A stretch of DNA of 64,000 nucleotides. Origin: Coleofasciculus sp040219735 (lineage in GTDB: Bacteria; Cyanobacteriota; Cyanobacteriia; Cyanobacteriales; Coleofasciculaceae). The first letter of the stretch is position 1. The number at the start of each line of letters is the position of its first letter. Both the position numbers and the translations under genes were made by a program. The notes beneath the pieces are model-generated. The model did no database searches. It saw only the letters and a program-made list of their open reading frames with translations, and was not told where the DNA came from. The stretch lies in assembly GCA_040219735.1 (NCBI GenBank), contig JAVJRX010000045.1, one strand, 5' to 3'. Below, one piece after another: positions 52,481-62,182 of this stretch.

Positions 52481-53365
52481 ATGGAAAGCTTACCTCCATT
52501 AGTTAGTATTATTATCCCAACCTACAATACAGCCAAGTATCTTCCAAATACTATAGAGAGTATTTTACAACAAGATTATCAAGCTATAGAAATTATTGTA
52601 GTTGATGATGGTTCTACTGATGACACAGTTACTGTCTTAAGAAAATATTTAACTAGGATTAATTATATCCATCAAGGTAATAGTGGTGAATCAAAAGCTA
52701 GAAACACAGGTATTAAATCCTCAAAAGGTGATTTTTTAATGTTTGTAGATGCCGATGATTTACTACCGGAAAAAGCAGTTTATACTTTACTAAATAAGAT
52801 GCTTTCTTTAGGTAGTGACTATTGTCTTATACACGGGGAAATGGAATATTTTGATGACTTAACAAATGAAGTTTTAGGTTATAGTTCGTTTAAAAAAATT
52901 TCTACAAATCGAAAAAAATTGTTTGCTAGTATGCAAAATCTAATACTCGCGAGCCTTGTTCGTAGAAAAGCGATAGAAGAAGTAGGAATGTTTGACGAAG
53001 ATTTACAATATGGCGTGGCGACTAATATAATTCTCAAGCTAGCTAAAATAGGAAAATTTTACAATATAGAAGAATGTGTGTATAAATATCGTAATAGAAC
53101 AAATTCTCTATCAAAAAGAACAGATGAATATGAAAAATTTTTGGTGTTTATTCAGCAGCGTCGGAATAGCTTGAGAAAAGTACTTAAAGGGGAAAATTTA
53201 TTCATTCAAGCTGAGGCTTGGTCAGCTTACTATTCCGGTATCAGCATAAAAATGCATCGTTTTAATCGGAATCAAGCTCGTCGCTTTGCTATTAGCGCCT
53301 TTCTATTTAATCCATATAAAGGACTAAAAATACTAATAGCTAGTTTTTTGAATAAACTAGGGTAG
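52481..53365 (+). CDS. glycosyltransferase family 2
   Basis: This is a 294-residue GT-A enzyme. Near the N-terminus it shows VSIIIPTYNTAKYLPNTIESILQQ, VVDDGSTDDTV, and the DXD-type VDADDLL at about residue 93, so it is a nucleotide-sugar-using inverting enzyme. The C-terminal part is variable. It probably adds one sugar to the lipid-linked repeat unit on the cytoplasmic side. It follows the ligase by 46 bases on the same strand. Its codons are very AT-rich compared with, for instance, xfp or accA. Confidence 0.88.
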   Translation: MESLPPLVSIIIPTYNTAKYLPNTIESILQQDYQAIEIIVVDDGSTDDTVTVLRKYLTRINYIHQGNSGESKARNTGIKSSKGDFLMFVDADDLLPEKAVYTLLNKMLSLGSDYCLIHGEMEYFDDLTNEVLGYSSFKKISTNRKKLFASMQNLILASLVRRKAIEEVGMFDEDLQYGVATNIILKLAKIGKFYNIEECVYKYRNRTNSLSKRTDEYEKFLVFIQQRRNSLRKVLKGENLFIQAEAWSAYYSGISIKMHRFNRNQARRFAISAFLFNPYKGLKILIASFLNKLG

Positions 53366-53412
53366 CTAGATGAGTGTATTAATCCAGAGTAAAAAAAATT
53401 TTCATCAACTGA

Positions 53413-54723
53413 TCAACCTCTGTAGTTAATTTTAAAAAAATGTTTGATTAAAGGCTTAATTTCAATTAAAGCAGGAGTTTGATAAAATAAAGGTACAGCT
53501 TTCTTGAAAAGTCTCATTCCTTCTCTGAAAAACTTAGCATTATAAAAATAATTCTCTTTCATGGGTTGTGGCATAAGGGGTTTGTCATAGTAAACATCCA
53601 TGAATAACTCAAACCACTGTCGAGCATTGTTTCGGTAGTCAAATTTTTCTTTAACAAACTGAATTGCGTTTTTACCAAATTGTTGAGCTACTGAAGGGTT
53701 ATTTAAAAGATATAAAATATTTTTGACTAGCTCCTTATCATTTTTGCAAAGCAACCCTGTTTTTCCATGAACCACAGTGTCAAGTAATCCACCTTGAGCA
53801 GCCGAAACAACTGGTGTACCACAGGCTTGGAACTCCACAGCAACTGAACAAAATGTTTCTGTCAAACCGGATGGATTAGCAACTCCCACGTCAGCCTGTT
53901 GTAGAATGTCAATCTTCTCAGCGCCGAGTAATCCCATAAAATTCACAGAATCATGTATATTCCCCTTCTCGTCAGACAAGAAGGGGCGTATCCATTGTGC
54001 TTCATAACCTTCTTCAGCAATTCCCCATTTTCCTAATTTTTGGTTTAGATCATAGAGTTTACCACTCCCAATGACAATCAGTTTAGCATCGGGTCTATGT
54101 TTAAGAATAGAGAACCAAACTCTAGCTAAGTGATGAAAGCCTTTAGCTGGATGAATATTTCCCAAAAACACAACTGTATTTCCGGCTTTTACTATATCTT
54201 TTTTTGGAACAAAATTATTAGCATTAAATGGATTAAAAATCAGAACTGATTTTTCAAAAACTTTATGATCTCGCAACAGGTCGAGTTGTTCATGACCCAC
54301 ACAAACATGGGCTTTAATTTGAGGACAGTTGGCAATTTGATTTAATCCTTCCCTATACGGTGTATTATTAGATCTAGCTATGGCTTTTATCTTTAGTTGA
54401 CGAAGTTTATCATATATTTCATCGTCTCCTTGAGTAGATTTAAAAACAAAAATATCACATCCTTCTTGTTCACTTTTTATCGCGGCATCAACAAGACTCT
54501 CAGCCTGATAGACATTTAAAGATGAAGGTAATAAGTTTGGAATATTTGCTAACAGGCAGATATCCAGATGATTTGAATAAAATTTGTTTAAATAGTAGGC
54601 TGTAGCAACTGTAGTAAATTCAGTACCACCAATCCCTGGATTTCCCCTTTCTGGAACCCTTAAGTCAACATTCAAATAGCCTCTATTTTGTAGATAAAAG
54701 CCGACTCTTATTTTTTCGTTCAT
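53413..54723 (-). CDS. glycosyltransferase family 4
   Basis: A 436-residue GT-B enzyme. The C-terminal nucleotide-sugar domain has VVFLGNIHPAKGFHHLARVW and GVANPSGLTETFCSVAVEFQACGTPVVSAAQGGLLDTV, the classical EX7E-type pattern of GT4. The N-terminal acceptor domain begins with a Gly-rich NPGIGGTEFTTV stretch. It starts two bases after the stop of the sulfotransferase on the same strand, so the two are co-translated. Donor and acceptor cannot be told from sequence. Confidence 0.88.
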   Translation of the reverse strand: MNEKIRVGFYLQNRGYLNVDLRVPERGNPGIGGTEFTTVATAYYLNKFYSNHLDICLLANIPNLLPSSLNVYQAESLVDAAIKSEQEGCDIFVFKSTQGDDEIYDKLRQLKIKAIARSNNTPYREGLNQIANCPQIKAHVCVGHEQLDLLRDHKVFEKSVLIFNPFNANNFVPKKDIVKAGNTVVFLGNIHPAKGFHHLARVWFSILKHRPDAKLIVIGSGKLYDLNQKLGKWGIAEEGYEAQWIRPFLSDEKGNIHDSVNFMGLLGAEKIDILQQADVGVANPSGLTETFCSVAVEFQACGTPVVSAAQGGLLDTVVHGKTGLLCKNDKELVKNILYLLNNPSVAQQFGKNAIQFVKEKFDYRNNARQWFELFMDVYYDKPLMPQPMKENYFYNAKFFREGMRLFKKAVPLFYQTPALIEIKPLIKHFFKINYRG

Positions 54724-54725
54724 GA

Positions 54726-55739
54726 TTAGGTAAGTGGATAATTATAACTCTTCAAGTCTAATTGATATTCTTCCTGTAACTTATCATTCAAGGGAGCAAA
54801 ATGCTCATGAAGTTTAGCTTGCATGGCTGGACTGATTTTATACTCACCCTTTTTTCCTTCCTTTAAAAAATTAGATACATAGTTAGTCCAAGAATTTGGC
54901 AAAAATCTTAGAGACTCTAAGTGAGGTATAAATTTTCTCCTCGCTAATTTTCTATACAAATTATACCGCCCAGATACTGACAAGTTTTCATGTTTGTTTT
55001 TGAGCATAGATTGTGTAGTTGCAGAATTAATACCTAAAAATTCCGATATTTTTTCGGCAAAATAGTCAGGGCAATGTACCAAGTCTTCAAAAAGAAACAC
55101 TCCTATATTCTCTCGACCAAAAAGTTCAGCATAAAGAGTGACGATTCCATAGTAATTTAAAGAGCTAATGTATTTAGTAAACTGATCGTCAAGAGCAATT
55201 TTGATCCATTTATCTATAGATACAGGTTTACCAATTCTTACACATCGTGGATCAAAAGGATGATCTCGATACTGAGATATAATTAGTTGAGTTTGATTTC
55301 TTATGACTAAGATGATTTTAGCATTGGGAAAAATCTCCTTTAATCGTTCAGCCTTAATTTTGATGTCATCATGAGAAAACAAAACAGAGGTAAAACGTTC
55401 ATAACTAAATAAGTTAATCTTATCAAACTTTAAGCAAGGTTTTACAGCCTGTTCATAGAGTTTAATGTTATTGCTAAAACGATATTCAAGTCCATCTAAC
55501 ATCACTAAGTTACTGTAAAACAGTCTTAAGGCTTTATCTTTCAAATAAGCGCAATTATAATTTATTTCGTTACTATCTTTTCCTAAATTACCTGTGGGAT
55601 AAATGCCCAAATTATGAATTTCTGGATGTTTATCAAATAGATGTTTTTGAAAGGTTGTGCTAGCTGCCTTTGCCACTCCTATATGTACGAATATTTTGAC
55701 TTTTTGCTCTAAAGGTTCCAAAGGCTGACTGTCCACCAT
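54726..55739 (-). CDS. sulfotransferase domain protein
   Basis: A 337-residue PAPS-dependent sulfotransferase-like enzyme. The N-terminal phosphosulfate loop is FVHIGVAKAASTTFQKHLF and the 3'-phosphate-binding segment is ILVIRNQTQLIISQYRDHPFD. The FLFEDLVHCPDYFAEKISEFLGI stretch is also typical of the family. In this context it probably sulfates the polysaccharide or its lipid-linked precursor, inferred from location. It is the first gene of a two-gene unit with the GT4 downstream. A second, unrelated-looking sulfotransferase lies at 62183. Confidence 0.82.
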   Translation of the reverse strand: MVDSQPLEPLEQKVKIFVHIGVAKAASTTFQKHLFDKHPEIHNLGIYPTGNLGKDSNEINYNCAYLKDKALRLFYSNLVMLDGLEYRFSNNIKLYEQAVKPCLKFDKINLFSYERFTSVLFSHDDIKIKAERLKEIFPNAKIILVIRNQTQLIISQYRDHPFDPRCVRIGKPVSIDKWIKIALDDQFTKYISSLNYYGIVTLYAELFGRENIGVFLFEDLVHCPDYFAEKISEFLGINSATTQSMLKNKHENLSVSGRYNLYRKLARRKFIPHLESLRFLPNSWTNYVSNFLKEGKKGEYKISPAMQAKLHEHFAPLNDKLQEEYQLDLKSYNYPLT

Positions 55740-56141
55740 AATAAATTAACGGATACAAATTCCATAGGGGAATTATAGCATTTTTAAGTTATTCATGAAA
55801 ATCAACCCTAGTTTTTAATGACACAAAAAACACTCGTATCTTTTTCCTACTGTTGCCTGGGTGCATATCTCCAAATAAATCCACTATTTTTTGTTTTTGT
55901 CAAGATTTTTTACAAAAAGTTACATTAACTGCTCATCAAATGCTTTTTATCCTAAAGCCTCCTGTCGTTATTGAGTTCATCCTTGACTTTAACAGCACTA
56001 CTTGAATAGTTCCTTAAAACTATGATAATATCTTTACATACAATACTAAAGTGAGACAGGTTGCCAGACAAGAATTAAATAATTAAATTAATTATATCAT
56101 TATATTTTATAATTGTAATATAGCTTTTAAGGTATATAGCA
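55740..56141. other. AT-rich divergent promoter region
   Basis: About 400 very AT-rich bases between the sulfotransferase and the ABC transporter. It should carry promoters for both directions. No inverted repeat of the families described elsewhere is present and no coding sequence is seen. AAGG a few bases before 56142 may serve as a weak ribosome site. Confidence 0.5.
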
Positions 56142-57977
56142 ATGTTTAACTATTTATCCAAGTTTTTGTATGTTCTTCCATCCCGTAAGAACAGTCTCAT
56201 TCCCTTGGGATTTTTCTTCTTAGTCACTCCTCTGCTAGATACATTAGGCATAGGACTGATTGGACCATTTATCGGATTAGCGACAAACCCAGAGTCAATT
56301 CATCAAAATTCCAACACATTCTTTCTGTATCAGCAATTCCAATTGTTTTTTGGCTTAATTTCCATTAATCAGTTTATTATCGTTATTGGTTTAGTTATTA
56401 TACTTGTTTTTTACAGTAAATCAGCTTTATTTTTATACAGCCAGAGATACATTCATCGATTTGGCTATGGTCAACAAAGAAAACTGAGACTAAAATTAAT
56501 GGATAGCTATTTAATGGCTCCTTATACTTTTCACCTCAAAACTAACACAGCAATTTTAATTCACAATACATTTAATGAAACCAATCGATTCTGCAATAAT
56601 ATCATGATTCCATTACTTCAAGGAGTCTCTGAATTGATGGTGGTATGTTTTATAGTTGCACTTCTCGCCAACACCGACTTTTTAGCAACAGCAACTATTG
56701 CTGGACTCCTGCTCGTAGTATTCTTGATTTATAACCAATTCAAAGGGAAGCTTGTTTACTTTGGCAAAGAATTCTCTGAATCTCAATCTGCCTCTATTCG
56801 CATTATCAATCACGCATTGGGAGGATTCAAAGAGACACGAGTAATCGGTTGTGAAGATTATTTCGTTCATCAAGTTGATGAGCAAGCTCAGCGGTATATC
56901 AATGCAGGTATTTCCTATAGTATTTTGCAAACTGTTCCACGTCTTCTGGTGGAAGGCAGTTTGATAACATTTTTAATTGGGTTTACGCTAGTCTTTGTTT
57001 TAAGTCAAACTTCAAGAGATTTGAATTCAATTCTCGGTGTTTTTGCCGTTGCTTCGATTCGTTTGATTCCGTCGGTCAGCAAAGTCATAATGGCAACTGG
57101 GGCACTGCGAAACTCAAAGTATACTTTAGAAAAACTCTATTTCATACTCAAAGAAATAGAGCAGATAAAAAGGCAGAGTTTTTCACCTAAATTCAATACA
57201 GATGATTTGCTACACTATTCAGTCACAAATAGTCAAGCAATATCATTTTTTGATCAAATTTCTCTAGAAAAATTAACCTACCGTTATCCTGAATCCCAAG
57301 TTGCTAATCTAGAAAATATTACTCTAAATATCAAAAAAGGTCAATCTATTGCATTTATCGGTAAGTCTGGCGCAGGAAAAACTACATTAGTCGATGTAAT
57401 TTTAGGTCTTTTAATTCCAGAGAGTGGAGACATAAAAGTTGACGGTAAATCTATATACACCAATCTCCGTTCCTGGCAAAACTTAGTGGGCTATATTCCC
57501 CAATCTATATTTCTAATCGATGACACATTTGAACGGAATATTGCCTTTGGAGTTCCTGATGATTTGATTGATGAAGAACAATTAACGTATGCGATTCAAA
57601 CGGCCCAACTAGCAGATTTAGTTGAACAATTACCCCAGGGAATCAAAACAACCCTTGGCGAACGAGGGGTGCGATTATCTGGGGGTCAGCGTCAACGAGT
57701 GGGAATCGCCAGAGCGCTCTACCATCAGCGGGAAATTTTAGTGATGGATGAGGCAACAGCTGCCTTGGATACAGAAACAGAAACTTTAGTAACGGAAGCC
57801 ATTAAGTCTCTCAGTGGCACTAAAACCATGCTGATTATTGCTCACCGCCTGTCTACCATTGAACATTGTGATCAAGTCTATGTCCTAGAACAAGGTCGTA
57901 TTGTCAAATCCGGGAGTTACCAAGAGGTTGTTTTGGAAGAACAAGACTTGCCTAGCTCAGAGGGAGATTTAAATTAA
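56142..57977 (+). CDS. ABC transporter, MsbA/PglK-like fused permease and ATPase
   Basis: This is a 611-residue half-transporter that works as a dimer. Residues about 20-330 hold six membrane helices. The ATPase domain from about 385 has Walker A GKSGAGKTTLVD, Q-loop GYIPQSIFLID, signature LSGGQRQRVGIA, Walker B ILVMDEATAALD and the H-loop IIAHRLST. In an exopolysaccharide locus with no visible Wzx flippase, a PglK-type role in flipping lipid-linked oligosaccharide is the best guess. Export of another lipid or polymer is also possible. All ATPase motifs are intact. Glycosyltransferases follow on the same strand. Confidence 0.88.
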   Translation: MFNYLSKFLYVLPSRKNSLIPLGFFFLVTPLLDTLGIGLIGPFIGLATNPESIHQNSNTFFLYQQFQLFFGLISINQFIIVIGLVIILVFYSKSALFLYSQRYIHRFGYGQQRKLRLKLMDSYLMAPYTFHLKTNTAILIHNTFNETNRFCNNIMIPLLQGVSELMVVCFIVALLANTDFLATATIAGLLLVVFLIYNQFKGKLVYFGKEFSESQSASIRIINHALGGFKETRVIGCEDYFVHQVDEQAQRYINAGISYSILQTVPRLLVEGSLITFLIGFTLVFVLSQTSRDLNSILGVFAVASIRLIPSVSKVIMATGALRNSKYTLEKLYFILKEIEQIKRQSFSPKFNTDDLLHYSVTNSQAISFFDQISLEKLTYRYPESQVANLENITLNIKKGQSIAFIGKSGAGKTTLVDVILGLLIPESGDIKVDGKSIYTNLRSWQNLVGYIPQSIFLIDDTFERNIAFGVPDDLIDEEQLTYAIQTAQLADLVEQLPQGIKTTLGERGVRLSGGQRQRVGIARALYHQREILVMDEATAALDTETETLVTEAIKSLSGTKTMLIIAHRLSTIEHCDQVYVLEQGRIVKSGSYQEVVLEEQDLPSSEGDLN

Positions 57978-58079
57978 AATAGTACCAAAATTGTAAAAAA
58001 TAAATGACTCAGATATAATCATGGGAAAAAGTATCATATCTTGGGATAAGATCAGTTGTGTTTTTAGCACTCAAGAACA

Positions 58080-58922
58080 ATGCCCTCTATTAGCTGCATT
58101 ATTGTCAACTACAACAAAGAAGCATTTCTGCGGCAAGCCATACTCAGCGTCATCAATCAGACAATGCCAGTGGCTGAAGTTATTGTAGCCGATGATGCTT
58201 CGACTGATGGGTCTAGAGAATTAATCACTGCACTAGCTCATGAATACTCCCAAATCAAGCCAATTTTTAGAGAAAAGAATCTGGGAGTCGGTGCTAATCG
58301 TGATTTAGCGATTCGGGCGGCTGAAAGCGAACTGATTACTTACCTAGATGGTGATGACTGGTACTCCCCGCAAAAAATAGAGAAGGAGTTTTTAGCACAA
58401 CAAGGTTACGCTGACGCCATCGCTTATTCTGATATTCAGGTTGTCCGTCATGAAAATGAGTTGATTTGGTATTGGGATACTTCCGGATTCCCGAATCATG
58501 ATGTCAAGCAACGATTACAATGGTTAGTCACTCTACCGGGTCCCGCTCCTCGAGATATGCTTGTTCCCAAAAAACTCTACTTAGAAGCAGGTGGTATCCA
58601 GCATGGTAAAAATCTACACGAAGATTGGGACTACCAACTCCGCCTGGCAGCGTATCCGAATCCCTGGGTTCATTCTGGTATAGTCGGAGTCAATTATCGC
58701 CTAACGGACTCCGGTTTAGCCAAAACCAACTCACTATCCGCCCATGTTCAAGCCCAAGCTCGGATACTCATGTCCAATCACAAATTACTCACAGAGCAGA
58801 TTGGAGTACACAATTTCTGGTGGGCGATGGCTCAGGTGTATTGGCGAGGAACACGTTCTGCCCTGGGCATTCGCAGTAAATTAAGAAAAATTAAGACTTA
58901 TTTGTCATCAGATAAAATTTAG
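58080..58922 (+). CDS. glycosyltransferase family 2
   Basis: A 280-residue GT-A enzyme: SCIIVNYNKEAFLRQAILSVINQ at the N-terminus, VADDASTDGSREL, and the metal-binding ITYLDGDDWYSP near residue 92. The catalytic-base region (HEDWDYQLRLAA) is present near residue 182. It likely transfers one sugar to the growing repeat unit. It follows the ABC transporter by 102 bases and precedes a GT4 by 68, so these are probably one transcription unit. The specific sugar is unknown. Confidence 0.88.
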   Translation: MPSISCIIVNYNKEAFLRQAILSVINQTMPVAEVIVADDASTDGSRELITALAHEYSQIKPIFREKNLGVGANRDLAIRAAESELITYLDGDDWYSPQKIEKEFLAQQGYADAIAYSDIQVVRHENELIWYWDTSGFPNHDVKQRLQWLVTLPGPAPRDMLVPKKLYLEAGGIQHGKNLHEDWDYQLRLAAYPNPWVHSGIVGVNYRLTDSGLAKTNSLSAHVQAQARILMSNHKLLTEQIGVHNFWWAMAQVYWRGTRSALGIRSKLRKIKTYLSSDKI

Positions 58923-58990
58923 GGAAAATGTTTAGTCAATATAAATTGATGTGATATGATAATACTTCTTAATTGATGGGTTGCAGTTAG

Positions 58991-60250
58991 ATGCGAGTTT
59001 TACATTTGAGTACGTCTGACATTGGTGGTGGTGCTGCCATTGCTGCTCATCGACTGCATCAGGGATTACAACACTTTGGCGTCAATTCGCAAATGCTGGT
59101 AGAAAGGAAGCGGAGTGATGATCCACTCGTGTTTGCTCCCAGAACCAATTTAAGCAAAGCGTTGGGTGTTCTTAAGCCGACATTAGATCGCTTGCCTTTG
59201 CGATTGTATCGTCACTGTGACCACAGGAGACTCTCTCTGGAATGGCTCCCCGATGGTATCCAGTCAAAAATTACTCAACTAACGCCTGATATCATTAATC
59301 TCCATTGGATTTGTGAAGGCTTCTTAAAAATTGAAACCCTTGCCAAGTTACAGCAACCTCTGGTCTGGACGCTTCATGATATGTGGCCCTTTACCGGTGG
59401 ATGCCATTATAACCAAGAATGCGATCGCTATACCAATTCTTGCGGTGCCTGTCCGCAAATACAACAGAGTCAAAACTGGGATTTATCACGCTGGGTATGG
59501 CAACGTAAATGTAAAGCGTGGAAAAGGATTAATCTCACAATCGTAACTCCTAGCCACTGGTTAGCCAACTGTGCAAAGTCTAGTTCCCTATTTAAGGATC
59601 GACGAGTGGAAGTGATTCCGAATGGTCTCGATACTAAACAGTATAAGCCCATCAATAAACGCTTAGCGCGAGAAGTTCTAAACTTACCTCAGGATAAACA
59701 ACTCATTCTATTTGGAGCAATAGGAGCGACAAGCGATTCCCGCAAGGGATTTCATCAGCTTCAACTAGCCTTAAATCATCTGAGTCAATCCGGATGGCAA
59801 AAAAATACAGAGGTCGTTGTTTTTGGCTCATCTAAACCTGAAAATTCTATTGATTTAGGTTTTAGAACTCATTACCTCGGCTATTTTCACGATGATATTG
59901 CTCTAGCACTTGTCTATTCAGCCGCCAACGTCATGATTGTGCCATCAACTCAGGAAGCGTTTGGTCAAACAGCTTCTGAGTCTCTCGCCTGTGGCACACC
60001 CGTTGTTTGTTTTGATTCAACAGGGTTAAAAGATATTGTTGAACATGAAAGAAACGGTTATCGCGCCCAATGTTTTCGTGCTGAAGATTTAGCAAAAGGA
60101 ATCGCATGGGTATTGCAAGATGAAGATCGTTGGCAACATCTGTCATGTAGAGCTAGAGAAAAAGTGGAGCGAGAATTTACCATAAAAATTACCGCGAATA
60201 GATACATGACGCTATATAAAGAAGTTTTAAATCTAACGAGGAATAATTAG
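58991..60250 (+). CDS. glycosyltransferase family 4
   Basis: A 419-residue GT-B enzyme. The N-terminus MRVLHLSTSDIGGGAAIAAHRLHQGL is typical of colanic-acid WcaC-like enzymes. A small Cys-rich insertion (GGCHYNQECDRYTNSCGACPQ, about residues 136-156) may bind metal. The C-terminal domain shows ILFGAIGATSDSRKGFHQL and MIVPSTQEAFGQTASESLACGTPVVCFDSTGLKDIV, the EX7E pattern. An FkbM-type gene follows 70 bases later. The role is addition of a sugar in repeat-unit synthesis, inferred from family and location. Confidence 0.9.
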   Translation: MRVLHLSTSDIGGGAAIAAHRLHQGLQHFGVNSQMLVERKRSDDPLVFAPRTNLSKALGVLKPTLDRLPLRLYRHCDHRRLSLEWLPDGIQSKITQLTPDIINLHWICEGFLKIETLAKLQQPLVWTLHDMWPFTGGCHYNQECDRYTNSCGACPQIQQSQNWDLSRWVWQRKCKAWKRINLTIVTPSHWLANCAKSSSLFKDRRVEVIPNGLDTKQYKPINKRLAREVLNLPQDKQLILFGAIGATSDSRKGFHQLQLALNHLSQSGWQKNTEVVVFGSSKPENSIDLGFRTHYLGYFHDDIALALVYSAANVMIVPSTQEAFGQTASESLACGTPVVCFDSTGLKDIVEHERNGYRAQCFRAEDLAKGIAWVLQDEDRWQHLSCRAREKVEREFTIKITANRYMTLYKEVLNLTRNN

Positions 60251-60319
60251 GTGTATTATTAATCTGTACAATTCTCAACAGTATAACTTGAGTTTTCTAA
60301 TAGGGGAAGTAAACATAAA

Positions 60320-61156
60320 ATGAGCATTCACAAGAGTTATCACAGATACTTGGCACAAATCCAAAAATTTGTCAAAGACAAAAGCTTTAAACCTTATCAA
60401 ATCAAAAAAACAGTCGAAGGAGCCACTTATCAGTTTGTCATTGGTGATTTAGAAGGTCAAGAATGGTACTTCTCTTCTCCCCAAGAAAAAGAGTGTCAAT
60501 TAAATCAAGAAATGAAATTCTTGAAAGAGAAAATAGTCAAGCCTGGAGATATTATTCTTGAATGTGGTACTCATCATGGATGGACAACACTACTTCTCTC
60601 TAAATGGGTTGGGCAAATTGGTCAAGTTATTGGGTTTGAACTAAATCCCAAAAATGCAGAAATCGCCCAAGAAAATATGAAGATAAACGCAATAGATAAT
60701 GTGACAATATAACCAAAGGGAACAGGAGCAAAAAATGAAAAGGTGAATATGTTTCGCAAATCCAATGCATCAGTGATACCAATGAATATTATGTCCTTTG
60801 GGATGGTGAAAAACCTCATTTACGGAGTAGAAGAAGTGGAGATAGTCTCCCTGGATAGTTATGTTCAACAACACAATATCATGCCAACAGTGCTAAAAAT
60901 TGATGTTGAAGGTTACGAAACTGAAGTACTAAAAGGCGCAAAAAATATCCTTAAAAGCGCTCCTAAGCTCGAAATTGAAATTCATACAGAAGTTTTGTCT
61001 CGACAGAACACCTCAGTTCAAGAAATTTTAAAGCTAATTGATGTCAGTCGCTATCAGTGCTGGATTCAATGGGATGAATTTGAAGCTCCGATAGAGTTTG
61101 ATCCCAAACAAGAAATCCCCAAGCGAGTTCATTTATTTGCAATTCCTAGATCATAA
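60320..61156 (+). pseudogene. FkbM family methyltransferase interrupted by one in-frame TAA
   Basis: Two open frames in the same register, 60320-60712 and 60743-61156, together make one FkbM-like SAM methyltransferase of about 278 residues. The first half has DIILECGTHHGWTTLLLSKWVGQIGQVIGFELNP (SAM-binding) and the second has EIVSLDSYVQQHNIMPTVLKIDVEGYETEVLKGAKNIL, a hallmark of FkbM. Only the TAA at 60710-60712 separates them. The ten codons from there to the next ATG continue the expected fold, so no bases seem lost. It is a nonsense mutation, sequencing error, or read-through site. O-methylation of the polymer is the expected role of the intact form. Confidence 0.8.
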
Positions 61157-61218
61157 AGAACGCTTTAGTAATCTTCGCAAAAACAAGAACTGACATAATC
61201 TGAACCATAGGATAATTA

Positions 61219-62091
61219 ATGATTTGTGATGATCGCACTGCCGTCCTGATCACCTGCCATAATCGTAAACCCAAGACATTGGCTTGTCTAGAGGCTTTAT
61301 TTAACCAGGCAATGCCCAGTGATTTGACAATCGATGTTTATCTAGTCGATGATGGCAGCACCGACGGTACAGCCGAGGCGGTACAACAGACTTATCCCCA
61401 AGTAAAAATATTACCAGGGGATGGGACTCTATACTGGAACCGGGGAATGCACAAAGCGTTTGCTGAAGCACTCCAGCACGACTATGACTACTACCTCTGG
61501 CTAAACGATGATACCCTACTTTACCCAGATGCTCTATCCTGCCTCTGGCAAACTTCCCACAACCTAGCCAAACAAGGGTATAAAAAAGCCATTATCGTTG
61601 GTTCCACCCACCATCCCGAAACAGGCAAACTCACTTATGGGGGAGTTGTGCGAAGTACTCGTTGGCATCCCTTTAAATATCGCCTAGTGGAACCCAGTAC
61701 AGAACCCCAACCAGCTGAAACCCTAACGGGTAACTGCGTATTGATCCCCCGTGTCGTTGTGCAAATCCTGGGAAACTTAGATCCCACCTTCAGTCATAGC
61801 ATTGGCGACACCGACTATGGCTTGCGATCGCAACGTCAAGGGTGTAGTGTTTGGGTAGCACCCGGGTATGCTGGGAAATGCCAGACGAACCCACCCCAAG
61901 GACACCCCTGGCATGATCCCGGATTCACATTAAAGCAGCGATGGCAAGCCGTTACTGATAAAAAGGGTTTACCCCCCAGAGAGTCAAAAATATTTTGCCA
62001 ACGTCATGCTGGCTGGTTATGGTGGTTCTATTGGTTACTCCCCTATTTACGGTTAGGGTTAGTTTCACTGTTACCTAAAGCGAATAAATAA
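61219..62091 (+). CDS. glycosyltransferase family 2, rhamnosyltransferase-like
   Basis: A 290-residue GT-A enzyme with VLITCHNRKPKTLACLEALFNQ, YLVDDGSTDGTAEAV, and the metal-binding LWLNDDTLLYPDA at about residue 100. ETLTGNCVLIPRVVVQILG and the FSHSIGDTDYGLR segment are like those in rhamnosyl- and related GT2 enzymes of surface polysaccharides. Base composition here is closer to the bulk of the window than its AT-rich neighbours. A sulfotransferase gene follows 91 bases later on the same strand. Confidence 0.88.
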   Translation: MICDDRTAVLITCHNRKPKTLACLEALFNQAMPSDLTIDVYLVDDGSTDGTAEAVQQTYPQVKILPGDGTLYWNRGMHKAFAEALQHDYDYYLWLNDDTLLYPDALSCLWQTSHNLAKQGYKKAIIVGSTHHPETGKLTYGGVVRSTRWHPFKYRLVEPSTEPQPAETLTGNCVLIPRVVVQILGNLDPTFSHSIGDTDYGLRSQRQGCSVWVAPGYAGKCQTNPPQGHPWHDPGFTLKQRWQAVTDKKGLPPRESKIFCQRHAGWLWWFYWLLPYLRLGLVSLLPKANK

Positions 62092-62182
62092 AAAGAAACG
62101 TTGAATACAACAGCCACATATAATGTTAATTCTATACTATAATATCGTCCTATCGCATCTACTCAATTGAGTAATTTACCAC

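Noticed and set aside
60743..61156. Separate gene for the second FkbM half
   Set aside because: It is in the same frame as the upstream half, lacks a SAM-binding region and has no good ribosome site, so it is treated as one interrupted gene.
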